12,329 nucleotides of DNA from Candidatus Bathyarchaeota archaeon. GTDB taxonomy: Archaea; Thermoproteota; Bathyarchaeia; RBG-16-48-13; GCA-020355125. Shown piece after piece: positions 1 through 6,483 of this stretch. The number at the start of each line of letters is the position of its first letter. Positions within the stretch are counted from its first letter, which is position 1. The DNA lies in NCBI GenBank assembly GCA_030670615.1, contig DAOVBJ010000011.1:1-12329 (forward strand), written 5' to 3'. The translations under genes and the position numbers were made by a program. The notes under the pieces are model-generated. The model did no database searches and was not told the origin of the DNA. It was given only the letters and a program-made list of their open reading frames with translations.

Positions 1-2
1 AG

Positions 3-233
3 CAGACGGCTAGATTAGGAACCAACGAAGAACTCGAAATAGAAGCTCCGTTTAGCAATGTATCAAAATCAGAAATCATTAAACTCGGTACAAAACTTGG
101 TGTGCCTTTTCATCTCACATGGTCTTGCTATCTAAACTTGCCAAAACACTGTGGAAAATGTGAATCATGCATCAATCGTAAGAACGCATTTAAACAATCT
201 GGAATAATTGACCCCACAGAATATATTGAATGA
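3..233 (+). CDS. queC: 7-cyano-7-deazaguanine (preQ0) synthase QueC, C-terminal part
   Basis: QueC uses ATP and ammonia to turn 7-carboxy-7-deazaguanine into preQ0, the precursor of archaeosine (archaea) and queuosine (bacteria); it is cytosolic. The window starts inside the gene, so only the last 76 codons are present (first complete codon at base 3, stop TGA 231-233); the full family is about 220-240 residues. The recognisable part is the zinc-binding tail: a Trp-Ser-Cys-Tyr segment, then H-C-G-K-C-E-S-C, giving four cysteines with the QueC spacing, followed by the usual N-R-K-N-A-F. A preceding segment with S-K-S-E-I-I-K-L-G is also typical of the family. Nothing next to it on this side belongs to deazaguanine synthesis; the rest of the pathway, if linked, lies to the left. 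Identification rests on the Cys signature and is firm. Confidence 0.93.
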   Translation, partial: QTARLGTNEELEIEAPFSNVSKSEIIKLGTKLGVPFHLTWSCYLNLPKHCGKCESCINRKNAFKQSGIIDPTEYIE

Positions 234-566
234 TTAATTCCTCTAATCTTTCTGCTAGCTAACCATAATTTCTGTTAATGTTTTAAGTCAGAAAAAGACG
301 ATTAGTTAGCTAATGAGCTATCAGAAACTCCATCCACTGTCTTGACCATGCCAGAAGAACTCATTGACTTCCCCTAGATTTTTAAACTCATACAGTTCCT
401 TTATGCCTTACAAACATCGTTAAAAACAAAATAGGATTCAAGGGTATCAACCTTATTCACTGGAATAGCTAGCTATCTGGGCGATGTGACGCTTTTCTCG
501 TGGTCTTCATAAAAAAATATAGGCGAGTGATGTCTCATGTAAGGGTAGAGACGGATTGGTGGTTTA
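234..566. other. 333-base spacer between queC and the small membrane protein
   Basis: No convincing gene. It carries three TAGCTA-type elements: GCTAGCTAAC at 254-263, ATTAGTTAGCTAAT at 301-314 and the perfect 12-base palindrome ATAGCTAGCTAT at 465-476. A few very short open stretches exist (for example an ATG at 350 running nine codons to TAG), but none has length or features of a gene. The right end holds the promoter for the gene at 567. Confidence 0.5.
509..522 (+). promoter_or_regulatory. TATA-like box for the gene at 567
   Basis: CATAAAAAAATATAGG forms an A/T block centred near 515 in a GC-richer surrounding. An archaeal start site 25-27 bases downstream would fall near 541, leaving a leader of about 25 bases that includes the GGTGG ribosome-binding site at 558-562. 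Position and composition fit; no experimental support. Confidence 0.5.
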
Positions 567-899
567 ATGAGCAGGGTCTTCAAATACAATGTGGGCGCAG
601 TCATTATTCTTACGCTTTCGTTAGGTATCGCAGCAATAGTGTATGGTGGCGGATTTCTCCCCTTTAACCTCTTTACTTTGATTGTGTGGCTTTCAGGCCC
701 CTTTGGAGTGTATACTTTGATCTATGCTGTTGTGAGCAAGGAAGCTAATCGCTATTTTTGGAGTATGATCTACTTGGCAATCGCCGCTGCTTCCCTGTTC
801 TATGACGCCGTGAACCCGATCGTAGTCTTGGGCGTGCTTTTAATCTCGCTCGCGATTATCGGTTCCCTCGCATATTTGAAAGTGATTAAAGTGAAGTAA
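567..899 (+). CDS. small four-helix membrane protein, unknown function
   Basis: I do not recognise this 110-residue protein. It is very hydrophobic, with four probable membrane segments at about residues 9-27, 33-56, 64-79 and 84-104. A short basic N-terminus (S-R-V-F-K) and a basic tail (K-V-I-K-V-K) suggest both ends lie on the cytoplasmic side. A single charged loop (S-K-E-A-N-R) sits between helices 2 and 3. The start at ATG 567 is supported by GGTGG at 558-562 and a TATA-like box centred near 515. It stands alone: queC ends 333 bases upstream and the next frame is the broken ferredoxin. No catalytic or transport motif is visible, so a role as an accessory or signalling membrane protein would be guesswork. 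Confidence 0.72.
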   Translation: MSRVFKYNVGAVIILTLSLGIAAIVYGGGFLPFNLFTLIVWLSGPFGVYTLIYAVVSKEANRYFWSMIYLAIAAASLFYDAVNPIVVLGVLLISLAIIGSLAYLKVIKVK

Positions 900-1324
900 C
901 GCACGCGTCGCTGACACGGGACGAACCAGTCTACACGTATCTGCGCTTGGCTACGTGGGTGTTCCCTCGTAACCATCGTCTCAAAGATCGGTATCGCTAG
1001 TCAGCCCTTCAGAAACGGGGTGTAACGGTAACCGTTGAAAAACGCTTAGCCGTCGATGGAGACAAATGCATCCACTGCGAAATCTGTTACTCCCTCTGTC
1101 CCGCCAGCGTCATACGCTTCGACGAGGACAAATGCGTAGCCTATGGTTTATGCATCGACGCCTGTCCCACACGCCCTAAAACGGCTGTAAACCAACACTT
1201 CACACCCGAATCCCTTTCCTTGACGAATCGTGAAGACGTCGTACTCCTTCCTTTGAAACTGCTACCGATATCCTTCGAATTTGCAACTATTCTTCCGCCT
1301 CCAATGAGCGAACTATCTGCTTAA
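890..1324 (+). pseudogene. ferredoxin-like 4Fe-4S protein, probably a pseudogene
   Basis: The frame from 1001 to the TAA at 1322-1324 encodes a ferredoxin-type segment. The first cluster motif (1067-1102) is a complete C-x2-C-x2-C-x3-C-P. The second (1133-1168) reads C-x2-Y-x2-C-x3-C-P, so its second cysteine is replaced by tyrosine and it could hold at most a three-cysteine cluster. Between the in-frame TAG at 998-1000 and the first motif there is no ATG, GTG or TTG, so this part cannot start normally. Upstream of the TAG the same frame stays open back to 890, with a basic segment ending H-R-L-K-D-R-Y-R, as if one protein had been cut by a CAG-to-TAG change. That upstream part has no ATG either. 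The tail after the second motif (about 50 residues) is not recognisable. Alternatives are a sequencing error or stop read-through; decay is most likely. Confidence 0.55.
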
Positions 1325-1350
1325 TGAGCTTTCTTCAGGAGACTGAAACC

Positions 1351-1358
1351 TTTTAATA
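1351..1358 (+). promoter_or_regulatory. TATA-like box for the TIGR04076-type gene
   Basis: TTTTAATA, centred about 36 bases before ATG 1391. Transcription would begin near 1380, giving a leader of roughly ten bases. The GTG at 1379 would then fall at or before the transcript start, which argues for the ATG. Confidence 0.45.
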
Positions 1359-1390
1359 GACACTGTAACGGTGATTGTGTGGTATTTAAA

Positions 1391-1666
1391 ATGTCGTATC
1401 GCGTAATCCTGACGGTGAAAGAAACCCGGGGTGACCGCCCCTGTGGATACTATAAAGTTGGGGACAAAATAACGTTTCACGGCGCCGAGATCGTGAAAGA
1501 CGAGAGCGACCGACTTTGCCTCTTCGCCCTTTCCGCGGTGTTCCCTTACATAACCGCCCTCAGCAGGGAAACGCCGAAGGAAGATTGGATCAACCGCAAA
1601 GAAACGCTTCAATGCCCCGATGACGGTAGACCCGTCATCTTCACAATTGACCGAGAACCCCTATAA
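1391..1666 (+). CDS. TIGR04076-type small protein
   Basis: A 91-residue protein resembling the TIGR04076 family, small prokaryotic proteins of unknown function. Visible family-like features are an N-terminal strand (Y-R-V-I-L-T-V-K-E), a conserved cysteine (R-P-C-G-Y-Y-K-V-G-D), a middle helix region (C-L-F-A-L-S-A-V-F-P-Y) and a C-terminal C-P-D-D-G-R-P-V-I-F-T-I. It has three cysteines in all, at positions that could bind metal or a redox group, but this is inference. A GTG at 1379 would add four residues; I prefer ATG 1391 because family members begin close to this strand and the TATA-like box at 1351-1358 puts the transcript start near 1380. Its neighbours are the broken ferredoxin frame upstream and, convergently, the OYE gene. 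No function is assigned. Confidence 0.78.
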   Translation: MSYRVILTVKETRGDRPCGYYKVGDKITFHGAEIVKDESDRLCLFALSAVFPYITALSRETPKEDWINRKETLQCPDDGRPVIFTIDREPL

Positions 1667-1714
1667 CTTTCCGTGATCTGGAGAAGGCCTTCTAGCTAGC
1701 TGGGTTTGAGCCTC

Positions 1715-1870
1715 CTAGGATTTAGGCTTCTTGTCCGGTACTCTCAGCCCATTCATGTGCTTTGTCTTATGTCTTCCGCGGATACGCATGAAAAAGGTTG
1801 AGACATCGGTTGTAAAAGGATGGAAGACCCCCGTTTTTTCGCTTCGAGGCGAGTGGGAGCCAGCGGACAT
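1715..1870 (-). CDS. possible 51-aa basic small protein behind the OYE gene
   Basis: An open frame starts at ATG 1870-1868, seven bases after the stop of the flavin oxidoreductase gene on the same strand, and ends at TAG 1717-1715. The product is 51 residues, Ser/Thr-rich at first, then an S-T-F-F-M-R-I-R-G-R-H-K-T-K-H segment and a Lys/Pro tail (P-D-K-K-P-K-S). The second half is strongly basic, suggesting RNA, DNA or acidic-partner binding if it is real. There is no clear ribosome-binding site, although the seven-base gap would allow re-initiation. No family is recognised. It could be a chance frame in a convergent spacer. Confidence 0.25.
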   Translation of the reverse strand: MSAGSHSPRSEKTGVFHPFTTDVSTFFMRIRGRHKTKHMNGLRVPDKKPKS

Positions 1871-1877
1871 TCGGGTC

Positions 1878-2852
1878 TTAACCCACCTTTAAAGTTTCGA
1901 GGGCCGTACTCGCCCAGTCTGGGTCGCGCATGAGGGGTCTGCCTACTGCTATCAAGTCGACGGCTCCTTCCTCGATGAGGCTGTTCGCGTATCGAAGATC
2001 GCGAATTCCACCGACGCCAATGACAGGGATATCGACGACTTCCTTGAGGTGTTGGGCTTGGGGGACAAAAAAGCCGGGTGTAGATTGCAGTTGCGCGGGA
2101 CGACTACCGCACATGCCACCAGATACGTCAACGATGTCCAAAGTCGCTTGCTTGAGCTTCATAGAAAAGGCTGTGGAGTCTTCGAGTTGCGTGCCAGCGG
2201 GGTCTAAGTCGACGACGCCTAAACGGTAAAACAGCAGCCGTCCACTAATCTTATCCCTCACCCGTTCAACGACGTCGAGGGGGAATCGACTTCTGTTCTC
2301 AAGAGAGCCTCCGTACCGATCTGTTCGTTTATTTGTGAGGGGTGAATAGAACTGGTTGAGGAGGAAGCCGTGGGCGCCGTGTACTTCCACGCCGTCAAAC
2401 CCGGCCTTCATTGCTCTGTCCGCTGCCGACGTAAAGGCTTCAGTTAATCTTGCGAGTTCTTCCCCTTGGAGCTTCCTCGCGTTTTCGGTTGATGAAGGAG
2501 CTACGGGCTGTAACCCCGTGGTTTCCTTGCTGGTTTTATTCCCTGCGTGGTTAATTTGGATGATAATGGGTGTGCCCGTGGCGTGAACGCTGCTGACTAG
2601 TTGTTCAAGACCACCAATCAATTGGTCATCGTATATCCCGAGCTGTTTTTCACTCGATTTCCCGTCAAGCCTCACGTAACTGTGCTCCACAATCACGAGT
2701 CCAACGGCCTTGGCGCGCTGGGTATAATAGTCCACAAGCTTATCGGTCACCGCCCCGTCCGAAGTGGCTAATCCCGTCTGCATCGGGGGCAACACGAGCC
2801 GATTCAGAAATGTTAATCCTTTGACCTCGAAGGAGTCTAACAGGCCAACCAT
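1878..2852 (-). CDS. NADH:flavin oxidoreductase, old yellow enzyme family
   Basis: A 324-residue FMN-binding TIM-barrel ene-reductase that reduces activated C=C bonds (enones, enoates) with NAD(P)H in the cytosol. Family marks: Q99-I-N-H near the barrel centre; H158-G-A-H161, the substrate-binding His pair; the long signature from about 153 to 190 (N166-Q-F-Y, P171-L-T-N-K-R, R179-Y-G-G-S-L-E-N-R-S-R); and the phosphate-binding G279-V-G-G and A302-V-G-R-P-L-M. It is single-domain: it lacks the extra FeS and FAD domains of 2,4-dienoyl-CoA reductase-type members. The cysteine that modulates the flavin in YqjM-like enzymes appears replaced by Gln (P22-P-M-Q25). ATG 2852 is supported by GAGAGG at 2861-2866. 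The MFS gene lies upstream on the same strand but 214 bases away, so co-transcription is uncertain. The physiological substrate cannot be read from the sequence. Confidence 0.92.
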   Translation of the reverse strand: MVGLLDSFEVKGLTFLNRLVLPPMQTGLATSDGAVTDKLVDYYTQRAKAVGLVIVEHSYVRLDGKSSEKQLGIYDDQLIGGLEQLVSSVHATGTPIIIQINHAGNKTSKETTGLQPVAPSSTENARKLQGEELARLTEAFTSAADRAMKAGFDGVEVHGAHGFLLNQFYSPLTNKRTDRYGGSLENRSRFPLDVVERVRDKISGRLLFYRLGVVDLDPAGTQLEDSTAFSMKLKQATLDIVDVSGGMCGSRPAQLQSTPGFFVPQAQHLKEVVDIPVIGVGGIRDLRYANSLIEEGAVDLIAVGRPLMRDPDWASTALETLKVG

Positions 2853-2886
2853 GTTTCAATCCTCTCTACAAGTATGTTCATTTACT

Positions 2887-2897
2887 GCTTAAAAAAA
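2887..2897 (-). promoter_or_regulatory. TATA-like box for the OYE gene
   Basis: On the minus strand TTTTTTTAAGC is centred about 40 bases before the ATG. A start site near 2866 would leave a short leader just containing the GAGAGG ribosome-binding site. This suggests the gene can be transcribed independently of the MFS gene. Confidence 0.35.
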
Positions 2898-3066
2898 TTC
2901 ATCCTTCTGCTTAAAGTTATCGAGGAGCAACCTACCTCCTTACGACGCTAACGGAAGATAAGCGAGCGCGCTCATGAGGAAGCCAGGTAGGGGATAAGGC
3001 GATCAGTTCTCTTTGGGCTCCCAAGTTTCAGAATAGCAGTCGCTTCGTTGTCGTTGTTTTTTGTTT

Positions 3067-4323
3067 TTACTTTGAGGATTGTGGTTTTCCTTTGTTCTCT
3101 TTTCTTTGGTAGAGCCACAGGATGAATAGTGGCAGGGAGCCCAAGACATTGATTGCTGCTGACGCATAGAAGACCGATTGCGGCGAGTAATTGGTCCAGA
3201 CCCAGGCGCCGATGGTGGGCGAGATCATGGAGACGATGCCCGCGATGAGGCTGATTACGCCGAAGGCCATGGCGATCCCCGCTTTAGATCGGTATTTGGG
3301 GATAAGTTTCTGTCGACTGACGTTGTCTAATCCGAAGGTTAATCCCCAGGAGAAGAGGATGAAGCTGGCAAGGAACGGGTTTCTCGTGACCGTGAAGAGA
3401 ATCATGGTGGGTGACGTGACAAAGATGTGGAATGCAAAGGAGATTTCACCACTATATTTATCGACGAGCCTTCCACTGGGAAAATGCCCGATGAAGATGC
3501 CTAGCCGCTGCAGACCGAGCATTAAGCTGATCATCGGCAGGGAAAAACCCAGTACGTTTTGAGTGTATATGGTCAGGTAGGGGTTTGAGATGCCTAACCC
3601 CAGTTGGTGGAACACTATACTAAATAGCACCGCTAATAACGCTGGATTTTTCAAAATGATTAAGCCGTTTTTAAATTGTCTGAACGCGGATTCCATTGAG
3701 GGGGTTTTCGTAACCGTCTCTCGGCTCAAGGACTCTTTGAGGTACATGGAGGTTACGATGAGCGCGATGGATTCTAACGTTAAAGCGAAGCAGAAAACCC
3801 AGAAAAAGCCAAATACGCTTGCGATGACGCCCGCTATCGATGTTGCGATGACGTTGCTGAGACTCTGAAACAGGGCAAGCGTTGAATAGGCCACGCCTCT
3901 CCGCTCCTCAGAGACGACTTCTGCGACGTAGGCGCTCTTAGACGGCCCCACGAGTGCCATATTCAACCCTTGGAAAATGGAGACGAGAAACAGCCAAGGC
4001 AGATCCCTAACAAAAAATAGGGTTATCAAAGCTAAAATAGAGAAAAGATAGGACGCCATCAATATTTTTTTTCGACCAAAATTGTCTGAAAGAAAACCTG
4101 ACGGAAAGATGGTCAGACTAGAGACCAACTGCCGGACGGTGGTCATCAAACCAAACATCAGGAGGGAGACACCCAAGTTATTCGTGATATACAGCCCAAG
4201 CAGAGGCCCCCAAAGGCTGCTGCCCAAATTCATTATGACACTGGTTACGAGGAGGGCTCTCAGGCTCTTCTCCAAAGCCAAGAACTGCCGCGTCTTATCC
4301 AGTGTCGTACCAAGGAGTCCCAT
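3067..4323 (-). CDS. major facilitator superfamily (MFS) transporter
   Basis: A 418-residue protein with about twelve membrane segments in two similar halves, the normal MFS size and layout; it would move a small solute across the cytoplasmic membrane, usually by proton coupling. The MFS loop 2-3 signature is clear: G76-F-L-S-D-N-F-G-R-K-K86. The matching site in the second half is G284-R-L-V-D-K-Y-S-G. A central cytoplasmic loop (about 196-220) is charged, and the tail ends in a Lys/Gln-rich stretch. It looks like the drug or multidrug exporter branch, but the substrate is not readable. ATG 4323 sits about 29 bases after the centre of a TATATA box, so the transcript probably has almost no leader. 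No T-run terminator follows; the OYE gene lies 214 bases downstream on the same strand. Confidence 0.9.
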   Translation of the reverse strand: MGLLGTTLDKTRQFLALEKSLRALLVTSVIMNLGSSLWGPLLGLYITNNLGVSLLMFGLMTTVRQLVSSLTIFPSGFLSDNFGRKKILMASYLFSILALITLFFVRDLPWLFLVSIFQGLNMALVGPSKSAYVAEVVSEERRGVAYSTLALFQSLSNVIATSIAGVIASVFGFFWVFCFALTLESIALIVTSMYLKESLSRETVTKTPSMESAFRQFKNGLIILKNPALLAVLFSIVFHQLGLGISNPYLTIYTQNVLGFSLPMISLMLGLQRLGIFIGHFPSGRLVDKYSGEISFAFHIFVTSPTMILFTVTRNPFLASFILFSWGLTFGLDNVSRQKLIPKYRSKAGIAMAFGVISLIAGIVSMISPTIGAWVWTNYSPQSVFYASAAINVLGSLPLFILWLYQRKENKGKPQSSK

Positions 4324-4347
4324 AAAGCCACACTTAACCCCAGCGAG

Positions 4348-4355
4348 CTATATAA
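4348..4355 (-). promoter_or_regulatory. TATA box, leaderless-type promoter of the MFS gene
   Basis: TTATATAG on the minus strand, centred about 29 bases before the ATG at 4323. This is the classic archaeal spacing for transcription starting at or within a few bases of the start codon, and no ribosome-binding site is visible, both consistent with a leaderless message. Confidence 0.6.
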
Positions 4356-4561
4356 CTCATTTCATTAAATACCTAACGTACTCCTCTCTCCTTTTTGTAG
4401 ACCTTTTAGTAGAAGGCGGCTTTTCATGGATAAAAGAGATTATTGCAGCTCGTGAAGGGCTTAGAGGCTCAACTCTTTCATGGCTTCTCTACGTATGGTA
4501 CATTGTTACCGCTTGAAATTTTTTATTAAACTCTTTATACGCATTTATTGAACCCTTCATA

Positions 4562-4580
4562 GGCATATATGCCCTTTTTT
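4562..4580 (+). repeat. 12-base palindrome followed by T6
   Basis: GGCATATATGCC (4562-4573) is perfectly self-complementary and is followed by CTTTTTT. It could be a dimeric regulator's site overlapping a TATATA core, or a short terminator-like element for whatever ended at 4516. The core ATATAT cannot form a good hairpin loop, so a DNA-binding site seems likelier than an RNA hairpin. Confidence 0.4.
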
Positions 4581-4705
4581 GGGGTAGGTACAACAAGAGT
4601 GATGAACCCTAAAACCGTCAAGACCTTTACGCCACAACAGTATCCCCCCCTTAAATCGAAAGATGGAGTCCCTCGTTCACCTTAGAAATCCCATTTCTTT
4701 ACCTC

Positions 4706-4715
4706 AAATTTAATA
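4706..4715 (+). promoter_or_regulatory. TATA-like box for the LLM oxidoreductase gene
   Basis: AAATTTAATA, centred about 37 bases before ATG 4748. Transcription would start near 4737 and leave a leader of about ten bases with no ribosome-binding site. Confidence 0.5.
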
Positions 4716-4747
4716 GCGCGTTTTACTTACCTCTTGACTGATTGTAG

Positions 4748-5689
4748 ATGGTGAAGGATGTTTGGTTTGGCATTCACGTCCCACCGGAGGGCAGAGACTT
4801 CCAGGAAATGCAACGCATCTGTCAGGCAGTCGAAATGAACGGTTTTGATCTCTTTACAGTCACGGATCATCTTATGAATATGCGGAATCCTTCCGGTCGT
4901 GGCAATCACCCCCTTGAATGCTGGACCACGTTAGCGGGTCTTGCAGCGGTCACAGATCGAATTAAGCTTGCGCCGTTAGTTAGTTGCTACGGTTATAGAC
5001 GACCCACGGTCTTGGCGAAAATGGCTACAACGATTGACATCATCTCGAAAGGACGGCTGGTTTTTGGGATAGGCGCGGGCTGGCATGAGGCGGAGTTTAA
5101 TGGCTTCATGGGACGCTTTCCTCCCGCGAGAGAACGGTTACGAGGACTGAGAGAGACCATAGAAATCTGTACCCACATGTTCACGCATGAACGGACGACC
5201 CATCACGGTTCCCTCTATCAGGTTGACAACGTCCTGAACTCACCACAACCGATACAGAAGCCTATTCCCATTATGATTGGAGGCGGCGGCGAAAAAGTGA
5301 CGCTCAAGATCGCTGCGCGGTACGCGGACATCAGCCACTTCTTCACAAATAACGTAGACACGCTTGCCCATAAACTCGCAGTACTTGAAGACCACTGTAA
5401 TAACGTGGGGAGAAGCTACCACGAGATCCGAAAAGGCACCTCGATGGATCTGCTGGTAGGGAACACGCAGGCAGAGGCAGAGCAGAAGCTTAAACAAAGA
5501 GCGAAAACCTTGGGAACGACTCAGGCCGCAGTGAGGACTCGACTGGGGGCAGGCTTCGGCACTCCGGACATGGTCACGGAAGCGATCATGGAGTATGTCG
5601 ATCGAGGAATCGGACTGATAACCTTCAGCTTCACAGGTGTCGACAACATCTCTTTGTTCTCGGAGAAAATCCTGCCGCATTTCCGATAA
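4748..5689 (+). CDS. LLM-class (luciferase-like) F420-dependent oxidoreductase
   Basis: A 313-residue TIM-barrel protein of the bacterial-luciferase-like superfamily. In archaea these usually use coenzyme F420 for hydride transfer to or from small organic substrates in the cytosol. Family marks: F35-T-V-T-D-H41 after the first strands; the conserved run G102-R-L-V-F-G-I-G-A-G-W-H-E-A-E-F with N118-G-F; the loop R127-A-R-E-R-L; and P174-I-M-I-G-G-G-G-E-K, the usual phosphate-binding loop for the cofactor. Length and order match F420-dependent members (300-350 residues). The start is ATG 4748, next to a GTG at 4751; the TATA-like box leaves only about ten bases of leader. It is a single-gene unit, divergent from the MFS gene. 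F420 rather than FMN use is inferred from family resemblance and archaeal context; the substrate is unknown. Confidence 0.9.
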   Translation: MVKDVWFGIHVPPEGRDFQEMQRICQAVEMNGFDLFTVTDHLMNMRNPSGRGNHPLECWTTLAGLAAVTDRIKLAPLVSCYGYRRPTVLAKMATTIDIISKGRLVFGIGAGWHEAEFNGFMGRFPPARERLRGLRETIEICTHMFTHERTTHHGSLYQVDNVLNSPQPIQKPIPIMIGGGGEKVTLKIAARYADISHFFTNNVDTLAHKLAVLEDHCNNVGRSYHEIRKGTSMDLLVGNTQAEAEQKLKQRAKTLGTTQAAVRTRLGAGFGTPDMVTEAIMEYVDRGIGLITFSFTGVDNISLFSEKILPHFR

Positions 5690-6087
5690 ACCAGCCAAAA
5701 GGATACGCCGCATAAGAGGAAAGCCTCGTGCCCTCCTTACGTTGACACCACTTAACCAGCAATCGTGAAGTTTCTTGAAATGGATGCGGAAGAACCCATC
5801 GACAGACTTCGAGGCTTCTTCGTAGCTAGTTTTTCATGCCCCTTCTCCTTAATGTCCTGAATGTTCGAAGACAGGATTGCTCGTTCATCTGCTAGGCTAT
5901 CAAATCGTCAACTTCGGTTCCAGCCTTCGCCTGCAAACCCCTCTTCACCCTTCAACGCAAGCAGTCACTTTTTGAAGTCTTTGAGTAACGCTTAGATGTG
6001 AGGTCTCAATCAAAGAGGAGCAGGGATTACCTCTGAACCGCATTCCTAAATAAGGAGTCTGTAAATAAGCTAGTGTCGTGAAACGCC
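5690..6087. other. 398-base spacer with a possible decayed coiled-coil reading frame
   Basis: No intact gene. On the minus strand the frame from 5907 to the TAA at 5754-5752 is open for about 51 codons and looks coding (L-A-D-E-R-A-I-L-S-S-N-I-Q-D-I-K-E-K-G-H-E-K-L), like a charged helix. It has no plausible start and is cut off upstream by TGA 5910-5908. TAGCTAG occurs at 5823-5829 and AGCTAG at 6068-6073. CTAAATAAGG (6046-6055) may be the TATA element of the VOC gene, about 37 bases before its ATG. Confidence 0.35.
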
Positions 6088-6483
6088 ATGTTTACTCACA
6101 CCAGTATTCGAACAAGTGATATGGATCAATCAATTGATTTCTACACCCGACTCTTAGGCCTCAAGCTTCTGAGGCGAAATGCGATACCGCAAAACAAGGC
6201 GGAGATCGCGTTCCTCCAAGCTCCCGAGGGCAAAGGGTCACAACTTGAACTCACCTTCTATCAAAATCAAACGAAATTCAATCAGGCTGAATACGACGAC
6301 CGAGTATTTGATCATCTTGCCTTCGTAATCAAGGACATGGAAGCAACGATTTCCATGATGCGAAAAGAGAACGTTACAATCACCGATGAGCCGTTCCGGC
6401 TCAGTCCCACCGGGTCGTTGATCGCCTTCATCGAAGATCCTGATGGCGTTCTGATCGAATTAGTCGAAAGACGGTCACCTTAA
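6088..6483 (+). CDS. glyoxalase/VOC-superfamily metalloprotein
   Basis: A 131-residue protein with two beta-alpha-beta-beta-beta modules of the vicinal-oxygen-chelate fold. It is closest in pattern to glyoxalase I/lactoylglutathione-lyase-like proteins, which act on 2-oxoaldehyde adducts, but the fold also serves dioxygenases and resistance proteins. Likely metal ligands are all present: H4 and E54 in the first module, H76 (F-D-H-L-A-F-V) and E124 (L-I-E-L-V-E) in the second. D-P-D-G (117-120) just before the last strand is typical. Length matches single-domain members, which dimerise to build the site. ATG 6088 is the only sensible start; there is no clear ribosome-binding site, and a TATA-like CTAAATAAGG lies at 6046-6055. 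No neighbouring gene reveals the substrate. Confidence 0.9.
   Translation: MFTHTSIRTSDMDQSIDFYTRLLGLKLLRRNAIPQNKAEIAFLQAPEGKGSQLELTFYQNQTKFNQAEYDDRVFDHLAFVIKDMEATISMMRKENVTITDEPFRLSPTGSLIAFIEDPDGVLIELVERRSP

Larger units (their letters stand above)
4324..4747. other. 424-base spacer with a decayed coding fragment and a TATA-containing palindrome
   Basis: This divergent spacer lies between the MFS and LLM genes. Plus-strand codons from about 4376 to the TGA at 4514-4516 read like the end of a membrane protein (an F-S-W-I-K-E-I-I-A-A-R-E segment, then S-W-L-L-Y-V-W-Y-I-V-T-A), but the stretch has no start codon of its own. At 4562-4573 is the perfect palindrome GGCATATATGCC, followed at once by CTTTTTT. 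A C-run (ccccccc) lies near 4645. No intact gene is seen. Confidence 0.35.

Noticed and set aside
998..1000. TAG read as pyrrolysine in the ferredoxin frame
   Set aside because: argS in the same window terminates at TAG, no start codon exists for the frame, and a ferredoxin has no known need for pyrrolysine; pseudogene is simpler.
1313..1612. 99-residue minus-strand frame
   Set aside because: Antisense to the TIGR04076-type protein; the plus-strand product has the conserved family pattern.
1708..1731. GAGCCT...AGGCTT stem-loop near the end of the TIGR04076 gene
   Set aside because: Six pairs including a wobble, no T-run, and its bases overlap the possible 51-aa ORF end; chance is likely.
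2923..2942. AGGAG...CTCCT inverted repeat between the OYE and MFS genes
   Set aside because: Only a five-base stem with a ten-base loop and no T-run; too weak to call a terminator or operator.
3191..3868. Plus-strand frames of 123 and 92 residues over the MFS gene
   Set aside because: Antisense shadows of membrane helices; composition follows from the complementary transporter codons.
4082..4516. 144-residue plus-strand frame over the 5' end of the MFS gene
   Set aside because: Its first part is the antisense shadow of the well-supported transporter; only the last part beyond 4376 is worth a second look and is treated separately.
5240..5713. 157-residue minus-strand frame over the LLM gene
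   Set aside because: Shadow of the F420-type oxidoreductase, which has its full set of family motifs in the plus frame.
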